From Salipiger sp. H15 (GTDB lineage Bacteria; Pseudomonadota; Alphaproteobacteria; Rhodobacterales; Rhodobacteraceae), in the NCBI RefSeq assembly GCF_040409955.1, contig NZ_CP123385.1, positions 602,501 through 666,500 on the forward strand: 64,000 bases of DNA. Reading direction: 5' to 3'. A program made the position numbers and the translations under genes. This document shows, in pieces, positions 18,037 to 26,368 of this stretch. How positions within the stretch are numbered: the first letter of the stretch is position 1; each line of letters starts with the position of its first letter. The notes under the pieces are model-generated. The model had not been told where the DNA came from. It made no database searches and saw only the letters and a list, made by a program, of their open reading frames with translations.

Positions 18037-19149
18037 TCAGTCCACCTGGACCAGATCGTTCCCCTCGACCTTGAACTTGAGGTAGGGCTGCGACATGCGC
18101 TGGCCGTTCGCGTCGAGCCGGATCTCGCCGGTGGCGCCGCTGAAGCCCTCGTCGCCGAGCGTGCGGATCGCCGCGAGCAGCGCCGCCTTGTCGGTGGAGC
18201 CCGCCATCTCGATCGCCTTGGCGGCGAAGAGCACCGCGTCATGCGCGTAGCCGCCGTAGGCCGACAGGAACGTCTCGCCGTAGCTTGCCTCGTAGGTGGC
18301 GGCATAGCCCTCGCCACCCGCGCCGAGATAGCCCACGTCCATGCCGGTGAGCCCCTGCTTGAACTCGGGCGCGGTGTCCTTGTTCATCATGGTGATCAGG
18401 ATCGAGTACCAGGGCGCGTCCTGCTGCAGGCCGAGCTCGAAGCTTTCCTGCATGATGAGCGCGGCGTCGGTGCCGTAGGCGGTGAAGACGTAGGCGTCGG
18501 GGTCGGTGGCCTCGAGCTGCTGCAGCTCGCGGCGGTAGGAGGGCTGGCCGCCGGTGAACAGCACCGAGGTCTTCACCGTCCCGCCCATCGCCTCGAGGTG
18601 CTTCCGGAATTCCTGCGCCACGCCCTGGCCGAAGGCGTTGTTCACCGCCAGCACCGCGACGTTCTTCCAGCCGTTGGCGATGACCTGTTTCGCGGCGAAC
18701 TCGGTCGAGACGTTGTCGAGCCCGACCATCGAGAAGGAGCTGTCGCCGATGTTGCGCACGAGGCCCGAGGTCGAGGCGGGGTTGAGGTGCGGGATGCCCT
18801 CCTGCACGAGGTACTCGCCCATCGGCAGGGTGATGCCCGAGGAATAGGAGCCGATGACCAGCGGCACCTGGTCGACGGTGACGAGCTTGCGCGCCGCGTC
18901 GATGGCGGTCTGCGGCTTGCCCGCGCTGTCCTCGACGATGACCTTGAGCGGCTCGCCGAGCACGCCGCCCGCGTCGTTGATCTCCTTCACCGCGATCTCG
19001 ATGCCGCGGCGCTGGTCCTCGCCGGGGGTCGCGTTCGACCCCGACAGCGGGATGACCGCGCCGAGCGTGATGTCGGCGAAGGCGGCGGGCGCGACCAGCA
19101 GCGTGGTCGCCGAGAGCAGGGCCGCGGGGAGCAGGGTTTTTCTTGTCAT
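18037..19149 (-). CDS. ABC transporter substrate-binding protein, LivK/LivJ type
   Basis: The 370-residue protein is a periplasmic type-I binding protein. Starting at the ATG at 19149 it has a signal peptide (MTRKTLLPAALLSATTLLVA, cleavage near AFA-D) and then ITLGAVIPLSGSNATPGEDQRRGIEIAVKEIN, the family N-terminus with the conserved SGS-type ligand loop. The longer frame upstream lacks a signal peptide and crosses the divergent promoter region. It is first in the operon, 117 bp before livH. The ligand may be a branched or other amino acid or amide; the neighbouring GntR regulator suggests substrate-specific induction. Confidence 0.92.
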   Translation of the reverse strand: MTRKTLLPAALLSATTLLVAPAAFADITLGAVIPLSGSNATPGEDQRRGIEIAVKEINDAGGVLGEPLKVIVEDSAGKPQTAIDAARKLVTVDQVPLVIGSYSSGITLPMGEYLVQEGIPHLNPASTSGLVRNIGDSSFSMVGLDNVSTEFAAKQVIANGWKNVAVLAVNNAFGQGVAQEFRKHLEAMGGTVKTSVLFTGGQPSYRRELQQLEATDPDAYVFTAYGTDAALIMQESFELGLQQDAPWYSILITMMNKDTAPEFKQGLTGMDVGYLGAGGEGYAATYEASYGETFLSAYGGYAHDAVLFAAKAIEMAGSTDKAALLAAIRTLGDEGFSGATGEIRLDANGQRMSQPYLKFKVEGNDLVQVD

Positions 19150-19189
19150 GGAGTGCCTCACAAGTTGGACGGCAAAAATATATGTTAAA

Positions 19190-19205
19190 ATATCCGTATA
19201 GATAT
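19190..19205. promoter_or_regulatory. Candidate operator, ATATC-N6-GATAT
   Basis: An inverted repeat with 5-bp arms around CGTATA lies in the AT-rich divergent region (19175-19210) between livK and the GntR/FCD gene. A GTATA core is common in FCD-regulator operators. The 247-bp gap also must hold both promoters; I could not place them with confidence. Confidence 0.4.
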
Positions 19206-19396
19206 CCATGATCTGCGCCACATCTCCGCCGTTTCCACGGGTTTTCGCAATATTGCCGTGAATCCTGCGGGATACGGCCCGCCGTGCTGTCGATCCCTCC
19301 CGGTGCTTCAAGGCCGGTCCAAAGCACGAATCCCGGTCGTTTCCGGCGTGACCTGCGCCGCACAGGCAACTATGGTTCGCACGAGGCAGGGTAAGC

Positions 19397-20035
19397 ATGA
19401 CCAAGAAAACGACGCAGTTCAGCCAGTCCGTCCACCAGCTCCGCTCGATGATCCTGGCGGGCGATTTCCGCCCCGGGGCGCGGCTGCTCGAGGAAGAGCT
19501 GATGGAGTCGCTGCAGATGGGGCGCACGCCGCTGCGCGAGGCGCTGCTGCTGCTTCAGGGCGAGGGGCTCATCGAACGCCGGCACGGCTGGTACGTGGCC
19601 GAGACCGCGCCGGACGACCTGCCGAAGATCTACGAGGCGCGGGGCATGGCCGAGGGCGCGCTCGCCGCGCTCGCCGCGCGCAACGCCACCCCGGCGCTGG
19701 TCCAACACCTGGAAGAGCTCTGCGCCGGGATGGAGCGCTGGCCGGAGATCGGCAGGGCCGAGCTCAACCGGCTGAACGGCGGCTTCCATGCTGCCGTCGC
19801 CGAGGCGGCGGACAATCCCTACATCCTCGAGTTCTGGCAGAAGGCGCAGTTCTACCACTGGCAGCTGCGCATGCCGGTGATGTTCAGCGAGGACCAGATC
19901 CGCACCGCCAATGCCGAGCACCGGGCGATCTTCGAGGCGGTCCGCGACGGCGATGCGGGGCGCGCCGGTTTCGCCGCCCGCGCGCATGTGGAGACGACCC
20001 GCGGCATCGTCCTGGACGCGCTGGGTCTGCTCTGA
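19397..20035 (+). CDS. GntR/FCD-family transcriptional regulator
   Basis: The 212-residue protein has a winged helix (ELMESLQMGRTPLREALLLLQGEGL, about residues 34-58) and an FCD ligand domain with the histidines NGGFHAAV, AEHRAIF and RAHVETT. It is divergent from the livKHMGF cluster across 247 bp and is the obvious candidate controller. It is about 25 percent identical at best by eye to the other GntR/FCD protein in the window, so the two are paralogues only at the family level. Confidence 0.9.
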   Translation: MTKKTTQFSQSVHQLRSMILAGDFRPGARLLEEELMESLQMGRTPLREALLLLQGEGLIERRHGWYVAETAPDDLPKIYEARGMAEGALAALAARNATPALVQHLEELCAGMERWPEIGRAELNRLNGGFHAAVAEAADNPYILEFWQKAQFYHWQLRMPVMFSEDQIRTANAEHRAIFEAVRDGDAGRAGFAARAHVETTRGIVLDALGLL

Positions 20036-20160
20036 CCGGCCTCTCGCCGAGGGCCGCAAGAATTTGGATTAACTTCTGGATATAGGGCGCGGCGGCGCCG
20101 GGACTATCCCCGTATTGGAAACAGTCTGTCTACACGCAACATTCAGCTTCTGCGCGCATA

Positions 20161-20188
20161 GGTAGTATGCAACATGGGCATACCTACC
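20161..20188. promoter_or_regulatory. Inverted repeat before the multicopper oxidase gene
   Basis: GTATGC and GCATAC face each other across 7 bp, and the flanks extend the symmetry (GGTA on the left, CTACC on the right, one base out of register). It lies 25-52 bp upstream of the preferred start at 20213, where an operator or a hairpin in the 5-prime leader could act. No regulator gene recognisably linked to it is adjacent except the upstream GntR gene. Confidence 0.5.
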
Positions 20189-20212
20189 AACGGATTAGTG
20201 GACCGCAGACAC

Positions 20213-21790
20213 ATGCCGAAGGCAAAGCCCGTTCCAGACACCACCCGGGGACCCGGCTTTACCCGCAGACGTCTTCTCCTCTCTGCGGCTACGCTCACCG
20301 GCGCGGCCTGGCTGGGCAGCGGCGCGGTCTCCCGCGCGCTGGCCGAGGGTTCCGCGACCGACATTCCCGCCAGATCGCCGCTCGGCCTGCCCACCGATCT
20401 GAAGAACCCGCGCGAGGTGCTCTCGTCCGGCGGCCGCTTCAGGCTCGACCTAACGATGAGGCAGTCCGAGATCGAGCTGCCCTATGCGCGGGCGAAGCTG
20501 CGGCTCTACGAGGGCGAGATCCCGGGGCCGACCTTCCGCGTCGCGCCCGGCGACGACATGGAAATCACCCTGCACAACGACATGCCGCCGAACACCGATC
20601 CGTCGGCGGTGGTGCTCAACACGCCCAACGAGTTCAGCACCACCAACCTGCATTTCCACGGCTTCCACGTCAGCCCCAAGGGCAATTCGGACAACGTCTA
20701 CCTGCAGATCCACCCCGGCGAGAGCTTCAACTACATCGTGCGCCTGCCCGAGGATCACCCGGCGGGGAACTACTGGTATCACCCGCACCGGCACGGCTCG
20801 GTGGCGCTGCAGGTGGCCTCGGGCTGCGGCGGCATGATGATCGTCGGCGGCGCGCTCGACGAGGTGCCCGAGGTCGCTGCCGCGATCGAGCGGGTCATGG
20901 TCTTCCAGTGCCCGGTCGTCGATCCCAAGGCCGAGGACCTCGACAGCTACGACACGATCTGGTCGCTCGACGCCGAGCGCTTCTGGCTGGTGAACGGCGA
21001 GTACCGCCCGCGCATCTACATGCGCGCCGGCGAGGTGCAGCACTGGCGGATGCTCAACGCGGGTGACCAGCAGTTCCTGCCGATGCGGCTCGACGGGCTC
21101 GAGCTCTACGAGATCGGCTTCGACGGCAACCCCTACCCCGAGGCGCGGCAGACCGACGAGATCTTCCTCGCCCCCGGCAACCGCATGAACCTGATGGTCA
21201 AGGCGCTGGAGCCCGGCAGCTACACGCTGCGCCGCCCCGCCTTCAGCCAGGGCAAGCAGCCGCTGGACGAGGTGCTGATGGCCGAGGTCATCGTGCTGCC
21301 CGCGAACACCGCCCGCATCGCGCCCGACGTGAAGATGGGCACCGAGCTGCCGAAGGGCCCGCTGCCCAGGAACGCCATCCTCAGCGACATCACCGACGCC
21401 GAGATCGTCCGCACCCGGCAGATCGTGCTCGGCGTCAGCGACGTGCAGGGCATGTTCAAGGACACGGTCTTCACGCTCAACGGCGCGCCCTTCGATCCGC
21501 AGCGCGACGACATCGTCGCCAGGCTCGGCGAGGCCGAGGAGTGGGAGCTGGTCAACACCACGCCCTACCCGCACCCGATCCACGTGCACGTGAACCCGAT
21601 GCAGGTGACCAAGATCAACGGCGTGCCGCTGGCCGACCCGCAATGGCAGGACACCATCGCCGTGCCCGCCGCGGGCACCGTCACCCTGCGCATGCGCTTC
21701 ACCGATTTCGACGGGCGGTTCGTCATGCACTGCCACATCCTGCCACACGAAGACCTGGGAATGATGTTCAATGTCGCCATTCAGGCTTGA
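20213..21790 (+). CDS. Tat-exported multicopper oxidase
   Basis: The 525-residue protein opens with a twin-arginine signal (FTRRRLLLSAA, residues 16-26) and has three cupredoxin domains. All copper motifs are intact: H147-x-H149, H190-x-H192 (WYHPHRH), HPIHVHV near the C-terminus, and H506-C507-H508...H512...M517 for the type 1 and type 3 coppers. A laccase-like oxidase or metallo-oxidase acting in the periplasm is expected, reducing oxygen to water. An upstream ATG at 20174 would add 13 residues but falls inside an inverted repeat. It heads an overlapping operon with a cytochrome c, a phytochelatin-synthase-like protein and a flavin dehydrogenase. The substrate is unknown. Confidence 0.93.
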   Translation: MPKAKPVPDTTRGPGFTRRRLLLSAATLTGAAWLGSGAVSRALAEGSATDIPARSPLGLPTDLKNPREVLSSGGRFRLDLTMRQSEIELPYARAKLRLYEGEIPGPTFRVAPGDDMEITLHNDMPPNTDPSAVVLNTPNEFSTTNLHFHGFHVSPKGNSDNVYLQIHPGESFNYIVRLPEDHPAGNYWYHPHRHGSVALQVASGCGGMMIVGGALDEVPEVAAAIERVMVFQCPVVDPKAEDLDSYDTIWSLDAERFWLVNGEYRPRIYMRAGEVQHWRMLNAGDQQFLPMRLDGLELYEIGFDGNPYPEARQTDEIFLAPGNRMNLMVKALEPGSYTLRRPAFSQGKQPLDEVLMAEVIVLPANTARIAPDVKMGTELPKGPLPRNAILSDITDAEIVRTRQIVLGVSDVQGMFKDTVFTLNGAPFDPQRDDIVARLGEAEEWELVNTTPYPHPIHVHVNPMQVTKINGVPLADPQWQDTIAVPAAGTVTLRMRFTDFDGRFVMHCHILPHEDLGMMFNVAIQA

Positions 21791-22079
21791 GCTTGCCCTG
21801 CTCGCGCTGCTTGCACCCTGCGCGGCCTGGGCCGACGAGACACCCGCCGTTCCCGCCAGCGTCGCGTCCTGCGTGTCGTGCCACTCGGCCGACGGCAACC
21901 CGCTGGTTGCGGGCGTCCCCATCCTTGCCGGCCAGCGGCAGGACTACCTGGAAGGCGCGCTGAAATCCTACCGCTCGGGCTACCGCAAGGGCGGCACGGC
22001 CGACGTGATGGGTTTCTATGCCAAGCAGCTTTCCGACAGCGACATCGAGGAGATCGCCAAATGGTTCAGCGCAAACTGA
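21771..22079 (+). CDS. Small periplasmic monohaem cytochrome c
   Basis: The 102-residue protein has a signal peptide (cleavage near AWA-D at 21-22) and one haem site, C34-V-S-C37-H38, with M80 as the likely sixth ligand. It is a class I cytochrome c of the short c553/c4-half type. Its start lies 20 bp inside the multicopper oxidase gene, so translation is coupled. The operon position suggests it carries electrons between the flavoprotein dehydrogenase encoded downstream and the oxidase or respiratory chain. Confidence 0.92.
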   Translation: MSPFRLELALLALLAPCAAWADETPAVPASVASCVSCHSADGNPLVAGVPILAGQRQDYLEGALKSYRSGYRKGGTADVMGFYAKQLSDSDIEEIAKWFSAN

Positions 22080-22753
22080 TCGCCGCCCTGCTGGGCCTCA
22101 CCCTTGCCGGACCCGTGATGGCCGACGAGCTGGTCTACCTGACCAGCGAGGAAGGCGAGGCGAGGCTGCTCGGCACCGAGATCAACCGCGACTACTTCCC
22201 GCTCGCCTCCTATCTCGAGTTCGAGCAGATCCTCACGTTCTGCGGCCCGGCCTCCGTCGCCGCCGTGGCGAACTCGCTCGACATCTCGCGCCCCTCGCCC
22301 GACCGGCTCTACCCCTGGACGCTGTTCACCCAGGACACGCTGTTCAACGAGGCCAACCAGAAGCTGAAGCCCTATGCCATGGTCGAGCACGAGGGGCTGA
22401 CCCTCGCCGAGCTCGACACCTTCATCGAGAACCTCGGGATGAAGGCCGAGCACCACTTCGCCGACGAGACCTCGGTGGACGATCTGCGCGCCGCGCTGAA
22501 GGCGACGCTCTCGGACCGCAATGCCCGCTTCATCGCCAACTACTCGCGCAAGGCGCTGCCGCAGGACGGCGACGGGCACATCTCGCCGGTTGCCGCCTAT
22601 GACGAGGCCACCGACAGCGTGCTGATCCTCGACGTGGCCAAGTACAAGTACCCGCCGGTCTGGGTGAGCGTCGAGACGCTGCACGCGGCGATGATGATGG
22701 TCGACACCGGCTCGAACCGCTCGCGCGGCTTCGTCGTGGTCTCGGCCCCATGA
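22061..22753 (+). CDS. Exported phytochelatin-synthase-like cysteine peptidase
   Basis: The 230-residue protein has a Sec signal (residues 1-21, PVMA-D) and a papain-like phytochelatin synthase domain with the expected triad: C61 in FCGPASVAAVANSL, H173 in DGHISPVAAYD and D191 in ILDVAKYKYPPVWV. Eukaryotic enzymes make metal-binding phytochelatins from glutathione; short bacterial relatives mainly remove glycine from glutathione or its conjugates. It lacks the cysteine-rich C-terminal domain of plant enzymes. Export to the periplasm and placement between a cytochrome c and a GMC dehydrogenase are unusual. The ATG at 22061 overlaps the cytochrome gene by 19 bp. Confidence 0.88.
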   Translation: MVQRKLIAALLGLTLAGPVMADELVYLTSEEGEARLLGTEINRDYFPLASYLEFEQILTFCGPASVAAVANSLDISRPSPDRLYPWTLFTQDTLFNEANQKLKPYAMVEHEGLTLAELDTFIENLGMKAEHHFADETSVDDLRAALKATLSDRNARFIANYSRKALPQDGDGHISPVAAYDEATDSVLILDVAKYKYPPVWVSVETLHAAMMMVDTGSNRSRGFVVVSAP

Positions 22754-23235
22754 GGCGCGTCCCGCAGACCCGCCGCGCCGTGCTGGGCGGCGGCGCCAGC
22801 CTGCTGGCGCTGGCGGCCCTGCCCGGCGGGGCGCTGGCCGCCTCGCTGAACGGCGCGCGCGACCGGACGATGTTCCGCTCGATCCTCTACGCGCTGGCGG
22901 GTCCCGTCGAGGTCGCGCCGCAGCTGCTGGAGAGCGTCACCGCGCTTTTCGAGGCGAAGTTCGGCGCCACGGCTGTCGACGTGCTTTCGGCCCATGCCGC
23001 GCAGGCCGGGGTCGCGCCGCTGCTCGAGCCGCAGGAGGACGCGGGCCGCGAGGCGCAGCTGCAATGGCTGACCGAGGCGCTCTTCACCGGCACCGCCGAC
23101 CCCGAGGATGACAGCGCGCGGATGATCAACTACCCCCACGCGCTTGGCTGGAAGTCGCTCAGCTTCGGCAAGGCGCCGGGGCTCTGCGCCGGGCCCGAGT
23201 TCGGCTACTGGCAACACGAATGGAGCGCCGCGTGA
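22750..23235 (+). CDS. Tat-signal small subunit of a GMC-type dehydrogenase
   Basis: The 161-residue protein starts with RRVPQTRRAVLGGGASLLALAALPGGALA, a twin-arginine signal, followed by a mostly helical domain that ends in FGYWQHEW. Size, signal and position just before a GMC flavoprotein match the small (gamma or subunit III) partners of FAD glucose, sorbitol and gluconate dehydrogenases, which help mature and export the catalytic subunit. Overall likeness is weak, so the family call leans on context. It overlaps the upstream gene by 4 bp and the downstream one by 16 bp. Confidence 0.72.
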   Translation: MRRVPQTRRAVLGGGASLLALAALPGGALAASLNGARDRTMFRSILYALAGPVEVAPQLLESVTALFEAKFGATAVDVLSAHAAQAGVAPLLEPQEDAGREAQLQWLTEALFTGTADPEDDSARMINYPHALGWKSLSFGKAPGLCAGPEFGYWQHEWSAA

Positions 23236-24848
23236 CCGGACCTGCCGACCTTACTGCAGACATCGTCATCGTCGGCTCGGGCATGGGCGGCGCGCACCTG
23301 TCGCGCAGCCTCGCCGAGGCAGGGCGCGACGTGCTGGTGCTCGAGGCCGGCGGGCGCAAGACCCGCAGCGAGTACCTTGCCGATTTCTACGAGAACCCGG
23401 TGAAGGGGCCGCAGGCGCCCTATCCCAGCCAGGATTTCGCGCCGCACCCCACGGACACCGATTACGACAGCTTCTACGACCAGGCCGGGCCGGCGCGGTT
23501 CGTCGGGGCCTACCTGCGCATCTACGGCGGCACCAGCTGGCACTGGACCGGCTTCGCCGACCGGCTGCGCCCCGAGGATTTCAAGGCCGCAACGCTCTAC
23601 GGGCGCGGCGCCGACTGGCCGATCAGCTACGACGAGCTGCTGCCCTACTACCGGCAGGCCGAGGCGCGCTGGGGCGTCGCCGGGGATTCCGCGCACACCT
23701 GGGGCGCGCCGCGCGCGGCGGATGATCCCTACCCGATGCCGCCGATCCCCGCCTCGTGGATGGACAAGCAGATCCAGACCCAGGCGCTCGACGCCATGGG
23801 CCTCAACGCCGCGATCTTCAGCCATGCGCGCAACTCGGTGGTGCACGACGACCGCCCGCCCTGCTGCGGCAACAACACCTGCGTGCCGATCTGCCCGATC
23901 GGCGCGAAATACGATGCCTCGGTCGACATGGACAAGGCCGTCGCCGCCGGTGCCCGCATCGAGCTGCAGGCGCTGGTGACCCACATCGCGGTGGGCGAAG
24001 ACGGCAAGGTCACCGGCCTCACCATCCGCCGCCCCGACGGCACCACCCAGAGCGTCACCGCGAACACCTACGTGCTCGCCTGCCACGCCATCGAGACGCC
24101 GCGCCTGCTGCTCAACTCGAAGCAGGAGACCGCGCCCAACGGCGTCGCCAACGGCAATGACCAGGTCGGCCGCTACCTGCTCTCGCAGTGGAACGTCGAC
24201 GTCTGGGGCGAGGTCCGCGACCCGGTCTTCCCCTATCGCGGGCCGCAGCAGACCTCGGGCATCACCGAGTACCGCGACGGCGAATTCCGCAAGGATTACG
24301 CGCCCTTCGGCACCTCCTTCATGAACAACGGCTGGAGCGGCAACGATGACGCCACCAAGCTTTCGAAGGAGCTGATCGCCAAGGGGATGCGCGGCGCGGC
24401 ACTGGTGCAGGCGCTCGACAGCCGCATCGCGCGGCACGTGCGGCTCAACTCCTCGGCCGAGACGCTGGGCAGCCCCGACAACCGCATCACCCTCTCGGAG
24501 CAGCTCGACAGCGCCGGCATCCCGAAGCCGCGCATCAGCTTCACCGTCGACGAGTACACGCAGGCCGGGATCGACGTCGCCACCGGCGTCTCGCGCGAGG
24601 TGCTGACCCGCATGGGCGCGCCCGAGGTGCATACCGACAAGCCCTACCTGTCGAACGCGATCATCGGCGGCACGACCCGCATGGGCACCGATCCGAACCA
24701 CTCCGTGGTGCGCCCCGACCTGCGGAGCCACCAGCATGACAACCTCTACATCCTCGGAGCGAGCACGCACGTGAGCTGCCCGGTCAACGCCCCCTCCCTC
24801 ACCATCGCCGCCATGGCGATCCGCCTCGCCGGACACCTCGGCGCATGA
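23220..24848 (+). CDS. GMC-family FAD dehydrogenase with Fe-S-type cysteines
   Basis: The 542-residue protein has the FAD-binding loop VIVGSGMGGAHL at about 17-28 followed by LVLEAGGRK, and the GMC C-terminal region ending in NAPSLTIAAMAIRLAGH. Cysteines C215, C221 and C225 (CCGNNTCVPIC) have the 6- and 4-residue spacing of the 3Fe-4S site in FAD glucose dehydrogenase alpha subunits, so electrons can leave to a cytochrome rather than oxygen. It has no signal peptide and would be carried out with the Tat-signal small subunit. The first catalytic histidine usually placed just before the GT/GG motif is not evident: the region reads SNAIIGGTTRMG. The substrate cannot be told. Confidence 0.9.
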   Translation: MERRVTGPADLTADIVIVGSGMGGAHLSRSLAEAGRDVLVLEAGGRKTRSEYLADFYENPVKGPQAPYPSQDFAPHPTDTDYDSFYDQAGPARFVGAYLRIYGGTSWHWTGFADRLRPEDFKAATLYGRGADWPISYDELLPYYRQAEARWGVAGDSAHTWGAPRAADDPYPMPPIPASWMDKQIQTQALDAMGLNAAIFSHARNSVVHDDRPPCCGNNTCVPICPIGAKYDASVDMDKAVAAGARIELQALVTHIAVGEDGKVTGLTIRRPDGTTQSVTANTYVLACHAIETPRLLLNSKQETAPNGVANGNDQVGRYLLSQWNVDVWGEVRDPVFPYRGPQQTSGITEYRDGEFRKDYAPFGTSFMNNGWSGNDDATKLSKELIAKGMRGAALVQALDSRIARHVRLNSSAETLGSPDNRITLSEQLDSAGIPKPRISFTVDEYTQAGIDVATGVSREVLTRMGAPEVHTDKPYLSNAIIGGTTRMGTDPNHSVVRPDLRSHQHDNLYILGASTHVSCPVNAPSLTIAAMAIRLAGHLGA

Positions 24849-26287
24849 ACCCGGCCGGTCTCTTCCTGCTGATCCCGCTGGTGCTGCTCGGCAACGGGCT
24901 GCGCTCGGTCATCGCCTCGACCGTCTTCGTCTCGGAAGGCAGTTTCGCCAGCTTCCTGTCGATCACCGTCGAGGCGACGGCGGCGATCATGGAGCTGCTC
25001 ATGGGCGCGGTGCTGGTCTCGCTGCTGCTCGCCCCGTGGCTGATGCGCCGCGTCCCGGCCAAGCGCCTCGCGGTCTGGATGTGCCTGCTTGCGGGCGTCG
25101 CCGCGCTGGGGCTCGCCGGGCTCTTCCGCTTCGCGCCGCCGGTCGACCTGCGGGTCGCGCTGGTCATCCTGCTCTTTCCCATGGCGGGCTTCGCGCTGGC
25201 CACGCTGGCGCCGATCTCGCAGGCCTGGATCGGCATGGGCGGGCCGCGCTGGGGCAAGCTGCTGACCGGCGTCTGGTCGGTGGCCATGCCGCTCGCCTTC
25301 CTCGTCACGCCGCAACTGGTGCGCGTCGTCGCCCCGCGCCACGGGCTCGACAGCTTCTTCGCCGGCTTCGCGGTGGTCGTGCTGCTGCTGATCGGCGCGA
25401 TCCTCCTGCTCGGCCGGCGCGCCACCGAGGACCCCGCCGGGCAGGGCCCCGCGCTCATTCCGGGTCCGCTGATGCTGGCGGCGCTGCTGGCGCTGCTGCT
25501 CTTCGAGGGGCTGACCTTCGTCACCTCGATCTCCACCGTCAGCTCGCCCATCGTGCTGCCGCTCGCCGCGCTCTTCGCCGCGAGCCTGTGGTACCTGCGC
25601 CGGACATGGAAATCCGTGCCGCGCGGCGCCTCGGCGGAGGATGCCAGCACGCGCAGGCGCGTGCTCGGGCTCTTCGCCGGGCTCTTCCTGCTCAACGTGG
25701 CGACCACCGGCTTCTTCGACACGACCTACCTCGTGCGCCACGCCTGCTCGACGACGCTGATCGACGACCGGGCGACGCTGGCGGCGCTGGCGCAGGTGCT
25801 CGCCGCCGTGGGCACCGCCACCGCGCTCGGGCGCTGGAACCTGCACGGGCGCTTCATCCTCTGCGGCATGGCCATCGCCGCGCTCGGGCTGCTGGGCTAT
25901 CTCGCCTATCCCGGGCTGCTGGTGCTGAGCTTCTACGGCATCCCCGACAACGTGGTCTTCGTCGGCTCGCGGCTGCTGACCGGCTTTGGCTCGGGCATGG
26001 CGACCACCGCGACGATCTACGCGGTGAGCCGGCTTGCCGGTCCGCGCGGCGGGGCGCAGCTCTTCCTCGCCTTCGTCATCATCATCGGCACGGAGATGGG
26101 GCTCGAGAGCTTCGAGCTGCTCGGCCAGGTCGCCACGCTGACGAATGGCAGCACGCTGCCGCCCTACGCGCTGATCTTCCTGCTGCAGGCCCTGATCGCC
26201 GCCGCCGCCATGCTGCCGGTCGCGTTCCTTTCCTGCGGCGCGTCGGGCAGCGCGGAAGGGCCTGCGCCCGCCGCCAAGGCCGCCTGA
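24845..26287 (+). CDS. Major-facilitator-like membrane transporter
   Basis: The 480-residue protein has about twelve to fourteen hydrophobic helices with short polar loops and a longer middle loop (RRTWKSVPRGASAEDASTRRR, about residues 253-273), the layout of an MFS transporter. I see no motif that names a substrate. It starts 4 bp inside the GMC gene and is the last gene of the oxidase-dehydrogenase operon, so it may move the substrate or product of that system. It ends 81 bp before arsR. Confidence 0.7.
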   Translation: MNPAGLFLLIPLVLLGNGLRSVIASTVFVSEGSFASFLSITVEATAAIMELLMGAVLVSLLLAPWLMRRVPAKRLAVWMCLLAGVAALGLAGLFRFAPPVDLRVALVILLFPMAGFALATLAPISQAWIGMGGPRWGKLLTGVWSVAMPLAFLVTPQLVRVVAPRHGLDSFFAGFAVVVLLLIGAILLLGRRATEDPAGQGPALIPGPLMLAALLALLLFEGLTFVTSISTVSSPIVLPLAALFAASLWYLRRTWKSVPRGASAEDASTRRRVLGLFAGLFLLNVATTGFFDTTYLVRHACSTTLIDDRATLAALAQVLAAVGTATALGRWNLHGRFILCGMAIAALGLLGYLAYPGLLVLSFYGIPDNVVFVGSRLLTGFGSGMATTATIYAVSRLAGPRGGAQLFLAFVIIIGTEMGLESFELLGQVATLTNGSTLPPYALIFLLQALIAAAAMLPVAFLSCGASGSAEGPAPAAKAA

Positions 26288-26334
26288 CCGCCTGACCCGG
26301 CACGCCGCCGGAACGACCGGGTCCGACAAAAGGA

Positions 26335-26362
26335 TTTACATAACCGGAATTCCGGTTATGTT
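26335..26362 (+). promoter_or_regulatory. arsR promoter, candidate for a leaderless transcript
   Basis: A -35-like TTTACA (26335-26340) and a -10-like TATGTT (26357-26362) are 16 bp apart and straddle the ArsR palindrome. The expected transcription start is about 6-7 bp after the -10, which coincides with the arsR ATG at 26369, and no Shine-Dalgarno precedes that ATG. ArsR bound to the palindrome would block RNA polymerase directly. Confidence 0.6.
26338..26361. promoter_or_regulatory. ArsR operator, perfect 24-bp palindrome
   Basis: ACATAACCGGAA is followed at once by its exact reverse complement TTCCGGTTATGT, 7 bp before the arsR start codon. ArsR/SmtB dimers bind such 12-2-12-like palindromes, and the location indicates autoregulation. 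Confidence 0.85.
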
Positions 26363-26368
26363 TTTCCC

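Noticed and set aside
20070..20080. GGATAT in the oxidase upstream region as a copy of the liv operator
   Set aside because: Only six bases are shared with the ATATCC at 19190-19205, with no second arm, so chance is enough to explain it.
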